From assembly GCF_011612265.2 (NCBI RefSeq), contig NZ_CP050134.2:2418001-2482000 (forward strand): a DNA stretch of 64,000 nt, given 5' to 3'. Below are positions 58,350 to 64,000 of the stretch, piece after piece; position 1 is the first letter of the stretch; each line of letters begins with the position of its first letter. The stretch comes from Corynebacterium matruchotii (GTDB lineage: Bacteria > Actinomycetota > Actinomycetes > Mycobacteriales > Mycobacteriaceae). The translations under genes and the position numbers were made by a program. A model generated the notes under the pieces. The model worked only from the letters and a program-made list of their open reading frames with translations. It was not told where the DNA came from and ran no database searches.

Positions 58350-58916
58350 ATGGGCTCTTCTGATCATGTCACCGAATTGGCATTGCGGGCGGGTCGGGGC
58401 GATCGGGCAGCCCTGACCGAGTTTATTAAGGCGACACAGTCGGATGTGTGGCGGCTGTTGGCGCATTTGGGCGGCACGGACCGCGCGGATGATTTGACGC
58501 AGGAAACCTATTTGCGGGTGATGGGGGCGTTGCCCAGGTTTGCGGCCCGGTCATCGGCCATGACGTGGTTATTATCGTTGGCGCGCCGGGTGTGGGCGGA
58601 TAGTATGCGCTACGATCGGGCACGGCCCCGGAAGTCGGCCGCGGAGGTGGAGTCGGTGGCGGCGCTGCGGGTGCCGGAATCAAGCTGGTCGGAGTGGGTG
58701 GATGTGCGCATGCTTATCGACGCCCTCCCGGCCGAGCGTCGAGAAGCTCTTATTTTGACGCAGGTGTTGGGGTACAGCTATGAGGAGGCCGCGAAGATCG
58801 CGGATGTGCGGGTGGGCACGATTCGGTCGCGGGTGGCCCGGGCGCGGGCGGATATTATTGCGGCGGTGCGGCAGAAGGATCAGGGTACCCAGGTCGGAGG
58901 ACCGCGCGCTAGCTAA
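58350..58916 (+). CDS. sigC: ECF-type RNA polymerase sigma factor
   Basis: 188 residues with sigma region 2 (DDLTQETYLRVMGALPRF, near 47-64) and region 4 (ERREALILTQVLGYSYEEAAKI, then VRVGTIRSRVARAR). No membrane domain and no adjacent anti-sigma gene. C. glutamicum sigC lies near katA and asd, and the same order is seen here, so the name is likely; there it controls respiratory oxidase genes. It is 24 bp behind mrpG and may be read from the mrp promoter as well as its own. Ribosome site weak. Confidence 0.88.
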   Translation: MGSSDHVTELALRAGRGDRAALTEFIKATQSDVWRLLAHLGGTDRADDLTQETYLRVMGALPRFAARSSAMTWLLSLARRVWADSMRYDRARPRKSAAEVESVAALRVPESSWSEWVDVRMLIDALPAERREALILTQVLGYSYEEAAKIADVRVGTIRSRVARARADIIAAVRQKDQGTQVGGPRAS

Positions 58917-58971
58917 AAACCATAGATCACATGACCCTATTTATTAACGGGAAACATCAAGAAAAAACGTA

Positions 58972-59000
58972 TTGACACATGTTAGCGGTATAAGTAAACT
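58972..59000 (+). promoter_or_regulatory. Likely ahpC promoter
   Basis: TTGACA at 58972-58977 and TAAACT at 58995-59000, 17 bp apart, 53 bp before the ahpC ATG. A good sigma-A-type fit. No clear regulator site was identified. Confidence 0.7.
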
Positions 59001-59053
59001 TTTGTGAAACACTTTCCTTCAACCCATAAGGAACGACTTTCAAAGGAAGTATT

Positions 59054-59650
59054 ATGCCGATCCTCACCGTTGGTGACCAATTCCCCGAATTCACCCTCAC
59101 CGCCTTAAAAGGCGGCAACCTGCACGAGGCTAACGTTGCAGCGCCAGAAGATTATTTCGAAACCGTCTCCCTAGACAAATACGAAGGCAAGTGGAAGGTC
59201 GTGTTCTTCTACCCGAAGGACTTCACCTTCGTCTGCCCCACCGAGATTGCGGCCTTTGGCAAGCTCAACGAAGACTTCGAAGACCGCGACACCCAGGTGT
59301 TGGGCGGAAGCACCGATAACGAATTCTGCCACTTCAACTGGCGCGCCACCCACCCGGAGCTCAAAGACATCCCCTTCCCCATGTTTTCTGACATCAAGCA
59401 TGATCTTATTCGGGCCTTGGGCGTCGAAAACGCCACCGGTGCCGCCGACCGCGCCACCTACATCATCGACCCGGACGGCATTATCCAATTCGTGTCCGTC
59501 ACCCCGGACGCCGTGGGCCGGAACGTGGACGAAGTCCTCCGGGTGCTCGACGCCCTGCAGTCCGAAGAAGTATGCGCCTGCAATTGGCAAAAGAACGACC
59601 CCACCAAAAACATCGACCGGTTCGCAGAACTCCAGAAAGGTCTCAACTAA
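59054..59650 (+). CDS. ahpC: Alkyl hydroperoxide reductase, peroxiredoxin subunit
   Basis: Reduces H2O2, organic peroxides and peroxynitrite. 198-residue typical 2-Cys peroxiredoxin: peroxidatic Cys in [13 protein letters not shown] (about C57), resolving Cys in VCACNW near residue 175, and conserved Thr and Arg in FVCPT and RATYIID. AAGGAAG site precedes the ATG. Stop overlaps the ahpD start (TAATG), so the pair is an operon. Confidence 0.95.
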   Translation: MPILTVGDQFPEFTLTALKGGNLHEANVAAPEDYFETVSLDKYEGKWKVVFFYPKDFTFVCPTEIAAFGKLNEDFEDRDTQVLGGSTDNEFCHFNWRATHPELKDIPFPMFSDIKHDLIRALGVENATGAADRATYIIDPDGIIQFVSVTPDAVGRNVDEVLRVLDALQSEEVCACNWQKNDPTKNIDRFAELQKGLN

Positions 59651-60174
59651 TGTCCATCGATAACCTGAAATCCGGCCTCCCCGATTACGCCAAAGACCTC
59701 AAGCTCAATATCGGCACCCTGGTTCGGGGGAATGTGCTCACCGAACAACAGCTGTGGGGCACCCTATTATCCACCGCCGCCACCACTCGCTCCGAGGTTG
59801 TGCTGTCCGAAATCGCCGACGAAGCTCAGCAGCACCTAAGTGAAGCCGCAGTGAAAGCCGCCTACGGCGCGGCATCCATCATGGGCATGAATAACGTGGC
59901 CTACCGCGCCAAGGCGTGGTTAGGCGACGACTACGCCCAGGTGCGCATGGGATTGCGCATGAACATCATCGCTCAGCCAGGCGTCGAACAGCCAGATTTC
60001 GAACTGTGGGCGCTCGCCGTTTCCGCAATTAATGGCTGTGAGCACTGCACTCTTGCCCACGAGAAAGCCTTAAAAGAAGCTGGCTTCACCAAGGAACAGA
60101 TTTTTGAGGCCATCAAGGTTGCCGCTGTCGTCCAGGGCATCGCCCAGGCTCTAACTATCGAGGCCAGCCGGTAA
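59650..60174 (+). CDS. ahpD: Alkyl hydroperoxide reductase-associated thiol reductase
   Basis: Recharges AhpC via lipoamide in actinobacteria. The 174-residue CMD-type protein has the active site [13 protein letters not shown] (Cys pair and His, about 130-142) and the helical body of AhpD. Begins at the ATG overlapping the ahpC stop; a longer in-frame reading to 59572 runs through ahpC and is not real. Needs dihydrolipoamide, made with the help of Lpd, which is also in this window. Confidence 0.95.
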   Translation: MSIDNLKSGLPDYAKDLKLNIGTLVRGNVLTEQQLWGTLLSTAATTRSEVVLSEIADEAQQHLSEAAVKAAYGAASIMGMNNVAYRAKAWLGDDYAQVRMGLRMNIIAQPGVEQPDFELWALAVSAINGCEHCTLAHEKALKEAGFTKEQIFEAIKVAAVVQGIAQALTIEASR

Positions 60175-60201
60175 TAATCGGCACAAACCAGGGAAGGTTT
60201 T

Positions 60202-60233
60202 CCGCCTAAGTGAGAAGAACTTAGGCGGTTTTT
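60202..60233 (+). terminator. ahpCD terminator
   Basis: CCGCCTAAGT (60202-60211) / ACTTAGGCGG (60219-60228), 7-nt loop, followed by TTTTTC. Typical rho-independent terminator. Confidence 0.9.
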
Positions 60234-60384
60234 CTTGCGCCTTTTTCGGTTGTTGCATACGCAAGCAGCGCAAACGCACTTTTGCTATCATAAAGTTGCA
60301 CAAAAATGTATGTGTAAAATTTTTATAAAGAATTAATCAAATTAAAATCACATTTGAAGCCTTTTCTTTTTTCTTGTCGTTACT

Positions 60385-61266
60385 ATGTGCACCATGCGCC
60401 AACACAATGCAAGAAAAATGACCCTGACCAAAACCATCGCCGCTATCGCAACATCCGTTGCGGTGTCTGGCAGCACCCTTATTGGTGCCCCGGCAGCCAG
60501 CGCCCAGCCGGCCGCCCCCGCCCCCACCGCAGCAAGCAGCACCGGGACCCGGGATCTCAATAGCATCCTCGCCTGGTTCAAGTCGTTGTTCTCGGGCTTT
60601 AGCTCCTCCAATGGTTCTTCCGACAGCTCCAGCAGCGGCCAAGGTTCCTCACGGGGCTCCAGCAATTCGGGCAGCGCCACCAGCGCACTCTCGTCCCCCA
60701 CCTCCCCGGCATCCTCGACCGCCTCCACCACCGACCCAATCTTCACCAGCATGCCCACGGTCCCGGACGCCAAGAACACCACCAGCGCTGAGCGACCACC
60801 GGAGGAGCCAACAACCTCAGCGGCCGCGGCACCTGCGACCACTAAGGTACAGCAGGATAAGATCGAGGGCCTGACCAAAACCGCCGGCAATGACCCGCTC
60901 ATCACCATGACCTCCAAGGTGATTGATGAAACCAACCAGCACCGCAAGAGCCACGGGCTCGGCGAAGTCACCCTCGACAACGACCTACAGTCCAAGGCCC
61001 AGGCCTATGCGGACGAAATGAAGTCCTATAACACGTCGAACTTCTCCGACCAGCCCATTAACTACCATCACCAGCCGGGCATCGACCACTACGAAAACAT
61101 CATGTGGGCCCACAATATGCAGCCCGGTTCGATCGACCCATTCGAAAGCTGGAAGAATTCCGACGCCCATAACCGGGCCATGCTTGCCGACGTGCACCGC
61201 ATCGGCGTGGGAGTCGCCTTCGACCAAAACACCAAGCACTTCTTCGCCGTCATGAAGCTGAAGTAA
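60385..61266 (+). CDS. Secreted CAP/SCP-domain protein
   Basis: About 290 residues: signal peptide ending near AASA (AIATSVAVSGSTLIGAPAASA), a Ser/Pro/Thr-rich linker (about 45-160) and a C-terminal CAP domain (about 165-290) with NQHRKSHGLGEVTLD, HYENIM and SWKNSDAHNRAMLA, including the His and Glu of the CAP cavity. Role unknown; bacterial CAP proteins are often envelope-associated. No ribosome site is obvious; ATG 60394 and 60418 are alternative starts. Has its own terminator; between ahpD and katA. Confidence 0.85.
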   Translation: MCTMRQHNARKMTLTKTIAAIATSVAVSGSTLIGAPAASAQPAAPAPTAASSTGTRDLNSILAWFKSLFSGFSSSNGSSDSSSSGQGSSRGSSNSGSATSALSSPTSPASSTASTTDPIFTSMPTVPDAKNTTSAERPPEEPTTSAAAAPATTKVQQDKIEGLTKTAGNDPLITMTSKVIDETNQHRKSHGLGEVTLDNDLQSKAQAYADEMKSYNTSNFSDQPINYHHQPGIDHYENIMWAHNMQPGSIDPFESWKNSDAHNRAMLADVHRIGVGVAFDQNTKHFFAVMKLK

Positions 61267-61296
61267 CTTTGCCTGACTGATACCTGACCCATCGTG

Positions 61297-61328
61297 CCGC
61301 ACCGGAGACCCCCGGTGCGGTTCTTTTT
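61297..61328 (+). terminator. Terminator of the CAP-protein gene
   Basis: CCGCACCGG (61297-61305) / CCGGTGCGG (61312-61320), followed by TTCTTTTT. Confidence 0.9.
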
Positions 61329-61480
61329 CACCCCACTTAGCTACCCCCATTTAGGGTCAATCGTTACGGGCTTTTGCGATTCATGCCATTCAATACGGAA
61401 ATATGCTACCCAAGAATAGGTTTAATTTTCCGATAATCGAGGCGCATATTTCTTTCCCAGGTTCACACGTCGACAAGCGA

Positions 61481-61505
61481 AAAACCCCACCGTCACCGGT
61501 GGGGT
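61481..61505 (-). terminator. katA terminator
   Basis: ACCCCACCG (61484-61492) / CGGTGGGGT (61497-61505), TCAC loop; on the minus strand it is followed by TTTTT. It is 16 bp after the katA stop. Confidence 0.88.
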
Positions 61506-61520
61506 CAGCAATCGGGGGGA

Positions 61521-63047
61521 TTATTTCTTGGCGGCGAACCGCTTCCGCACCTCGGCGCCAAGCTGCGGATCAACCTGATCCCAATACCAGTAGCACCGCT
61601 GCTCGGTTTCTGGGGAGACCCCCACCATAGCGTTGGTGATATTGTGCGCTAGGCGATCCTTCGCCCCATCATCCATGACCTCCCGGTAGAGAATGCCGGC
61701 CTGCCCGAAATCGTCGTCCTCGGGGTGGGCTACGTAGGGGGCGCGGCCCAGGTCGGTACCGTGGGGGTCGGGGTTGATGAAGAGCTCGTCGGCTGCCCCA
61801 TAGCCGGAGTTGGACGACACCCCATCGTCCAGGTAGCCGGCACCCTTGTCAAACCGGTTGGGGGTGTAGACCGGCGCCGATGCGGGATTGAACTGGTAGG
61901 CCATCGGCCCCTGGTGGGCGTAGGTATTCACCGGATGCACCGGCTGGTTGACGGGCAGCTGCCGGTAGTTGGGGCCAATCCGATAGCGGTGGGCATCGGC
62001 GTAGGCGAAAGCCCGGGCCATGAGCATGCGGTCGGGCGACAGGCCCACACCCGGCACCAGATTGGCCGGGTCGAAGGCGAGCTGTTCGATCTGGGCGAAA
62101 TAATTCACCGGATTCCGATTGAGGACGAAATATCCCACGTCGATCAGGGGATAGTCCTTGTGCGACCAGGTTTTGGTCAGGTCGAAGGGGTTGTACCGGT
62201 AGGTTTCGGCCTCGGCGAAGGGCATGATTTGCACCTTGACGTCCCAGATGGGATAGTCGCCGCGTTCAATGGCGTTAAACAGGTCTTCGCGCTGGTAGTC
62301 GGCGTTCTTGCCGGCCATTTCCTGGGCCTCTTCGTCGGTGAAGCAGTCCCAACCCTGGCGGGTCTTAAAGTGATACTTCACCCAGAAAGCCTCGCCCTTG
62401 GCGTTCAGCCACTGGAAGGTGTGGGAGCCGAATCCATCCTGGTGGCGGGAGGTTTTCGGGGTGCCCCGATCCCCCATGAGGTAGGTCACCTGGTGGGCGG
62501 ATTCTGGGGTGCGGGTCCAGAAGTCCCATTGGGCGTCAGCGGACCGCAAACCGGTGGGCCCCATGCGCTTCTGGGAATGGATGAAGTCCGGGAATTTCAT
62601 GCCGTCACGCAGGAAGAACGTGGGGGTGTTATTGCCCACGATATCGAAGTTACCTTCCTCGGTGTAGAACCGGACGGCAAACCCGTGCACGTCCCGCCAG
62701 GTGTCGGGGGAGCCCTGCTCGCCGGCGACCGTTGAGAACCGTACGGCCACCGGGGTCACGGTGTTGGGCTGGAACAGCTGCGCCTTGGTGTAGGCGGACA
62801 CGTCGTGGGTGATGTGTAATTCACCGAACGCCCCGTGGCCTTTGGCGTGAGGGTTCCGCTCCGGGACCCGTTCCCGGTTGAAGTGGGCAAGCTTTTCAAC
62901 GAGGTGAATGTCGTTGAGAACGGTGGCGCCTTGGGGGCCGGCGGTAATGGAAACGTTTTCGCTGGCAACCGGTCGACCACCGTGTTGGTGGGTGGTGCCG
63001 GTGAGCTCTGGGCCCATGCCGTTTGTCACAATATCATTGGTGTTCAT
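61521..63047 (-). CDS. katA: Catalase (haem, monofunctional)
   Basis: Breaks down H2O2. 508 residues of the small-subunit clade: distal His in RVPERNPHAKGHGAFG (about 63-78), distal Asn in VGNNTPTFFLRD, and proximal Tyr in RAFAYADAHRYRIG. GGAAGGGA precedes the ATG. Its terminator is shared with no neighbour. KatA location close to sigC and asd follows the C. glutamicum order; ahpCD and the CAP gene are inserted. Confidence 0.96.
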   Translation of the reverse strand: MNTNDIVTNGMGPELTGTTHQHGGRPVASENVSITAGPQGATVLNDIHLVEKLAHFNRERVPERNPHAKGHGAFGELHITHDVSAYTKAQLFQPNTVTPVAVRFSTVAGEQGSPDTWRDVHGFAVRFYTEEGNFDIVGNNTPTFFLRDGMKFPDFIHSQKRMGPTGLRSADAQWDFWTRTPESAHQVTYLMGDRGTPKTSRHQDGFGSHTFQWLNAKGEAFWVKYHFKTRQGWDCFTDEEAQEMAGKNADYQREDLFNAIERGDYPIWDVKVQIMPFAEAETYRYNPFDLTKTWSHKDYPLIDVGYFVLNRNPVNYFAQIEQLAFDPANLVPGVGLSPDRMLMARAFAYADAHRYRIGPNYRQLPVNQPVHPVNTYAHQGPMAYQFNPASAPVYTPNRFDKGAGYLDDGVSSNSGYGAADELFINPDPHGTDLGRAPYVAHPEDDDFGQAGILYREVMDDGAKDRLAHNITNAMVGVSPETEQRCYWYWDQVDPQLGAEVRKRFAAKK

Positions 63048-63204
63048 GGCATCCCTTCCATCAATATTGGGTTATTTCTATAGGTTGGAGTCTGATTTAT
63101 AGCCTACACTCGAAAGGTATAACTTTTCAACCATGGAAAATTAAAAGGGAAGCCTAATCAAATGTGATATTGGTGGTTAGTCAGGCATGACAGGCCCTAT
63201 CGCA

Positions 63205-63744
63205 TTACCTGGTGATGATTTTCTGGAACCGAAACGAATAATCGGGAACACCAGTACCATCAGCTTCATGTTGCAAAGTTTCCGGGGACTCGTGGGGCTC
63301 TGGGTGTCCAGGGTGAAAAAATTCCACAATGTGGAAGCCGCACTTATTCACATAGAAATGAATGTTTCGTTTTTCAAAATAGGGGGTGTGGGTTTCCCAA
63401 ACCCGCACGGTGGAATACCGCCGCTCTATGGCCTGCCACGCAGCAAATCCCACACCGCTACCCTGGCTAACCCCGTCGAGGAAAAAGAACTCCAGATTGC
63501 CATGGCTGCCATCATGATCGGTGGACACCACCGCCCCACCCACGGATTTCCCTTCGTGGACAACGTGTAACACCTCAACCCCCGGCGCGGCAAACGATTC
63601 GGCTAATTCCGCGTCGGAAGGAATGGGTTCGGTCAGGGAATCCCCGAACTCCGCAATGACCGCGGGAGCGAAAGCGGCCTGGAGTCGGCGTTTCAGTTCA
63701 GGGAAATCCGTGGGCAATGCTGGGGTAAGCGTGATATGAGACAT
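63205..63744 (-). CDS. GNAT-family acetyltransferase
   Basis: 179 residues with a GNAT-like core: VGGAVVSTDHDGSHGNLEFFFLDG (beta4-like) and SQGSGVGFAAWQAIERRY (acetyl-CoA loop Q/RxxGxG/A), then FYVNKCGFHIVEFF. ATG at 63744 with GGGAC upstream is preferred over 63765. Substrate unknown. Located between katA and asd. Confidence 0.82.
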   Translation of the reverse strand: MSHITLTPALPTDFPELKRRLQAAFAPAVIAEFGDSLTEPIPSDAELAESFAAPGVEVLHVVHEGKSVGGAVVSTDHDGSHGNLEFFFLDGVSQGSGVGFAAWQAIERRYSTVRVWETHTPYFEKRNIHFYVNKCGFHIVEFFHPGHPEPHESPETLQHEADGTGVPDYSFRFQKIITR

Positions 63745-63832
63745 GAAGTCCCATGATAGACGCATATCCCCGGCAGCCGCGGATTTCCCGAGGCCACCGG
63801 GGATACGTGCACTGGTTTGTGCGCTACATGTG

Positions 63833-64000
<168 letters not shown>

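Noticed and set aside
61725..62735. 336-residue plus-strand ORF opposite katA
   Set aside because: Antisense shadow of the catalase gene.

Overview
The window is chromosomal DNA from a mycolic-acid-bearing actinomycete, almost certainly a Corynebacterium. The evidence is the gene set: mshA (mycothiol), a mycoloyltransferase, sdhCAB, the RmlC-RmlD fusion, a DUF2993/LmeA-like protein, and a gene order that resembles C. glutamicum as I remember it (proC-ppx-gpmA-mshA-murB-sdh-lpd-mycoloyltransferase-rml, and separately asd-sigC-katA). I do not name a species. No insertion sequence or transposase was recognised.

Layout. 1-9 kb: proC (cut by the window edge), a long acidic membrane protein, ppx, a Cys-rich unknown, gpmA, then an SDR / aldehyde dehydrogenase / SDR group. 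9-18 kb: mshA, an acyl-CoA ligase, murB and small conserved actinobacterial genes (DUF2505, methyltransferase-like, LmeA-like, DeoC-like, DUF2516, DUF445). 18-24 kb: central metabolism, sdhCAB and lpd. 24-26 kb: a mostly gene-free stretch with one tiny, well-translated ORF, then a secreted mycoloyltransferase. 26-38 kb: cell-envelope polysaccharide genes (MOP-family exporter, rmlB-rmlCD-rmlA, two GT2 glycosyltransferases, DUF2304, a DsbA-like protein, a second acyl-CoA ligase, a GalE-like epimerase). 38-45 kb: an accessory segment with three unknown or poorly known proteins, a TM2 protein and a CRISPR locus next to tRNA-Thr. 45-52 kb: holB, a class III adenylate cyclase, an OPT transporter and a YhgE/Pip-like membrane protein. 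52-58 kb: a complete Mrp Na+/H+ antiporter operon (mrpACDEFG, B fused to A), followed by the ECF sigma factor sigC. 59-64 kb: peroxide defence (ahpC-ahpD, katA), a secreted CAP-domain protein, a GNAT acetyltransferase and the 3' end of asd.

The CRISPR locus is the most unusual part. It has 26 identical 29-nt repeats in two blocks (3 and 23), plus a degenerate outlier on one side and a half-repeat on the other. No cas gene is present anywhere in the 64 kb. The blocks are separated by gene-sized gaps. One gap (485 bp) carries an intact VbhA-family antitoxin gene followed by a Fic toxin gene that is cut off exactly where the next repeat begins. Another gap (376 bp) carries a 50-residue two-helix membrane peptide with a strong ribosome binding site. 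The repeat resembles type I-E repeats when read on the minus strand, and a plausible leader promoter lies at the high-coordinate end.

Other points of interest are the 39-residue Ser-rich ORF near the mycoloyltransferase, a perfect 46-bp palindrome between sdhC and lpd, the apparent absence of ramB and senX3-regX3 from their usual neighbourhoods, and two enzyme homologues (one SDR, one DeoC-like) that lack key catalytic residues.
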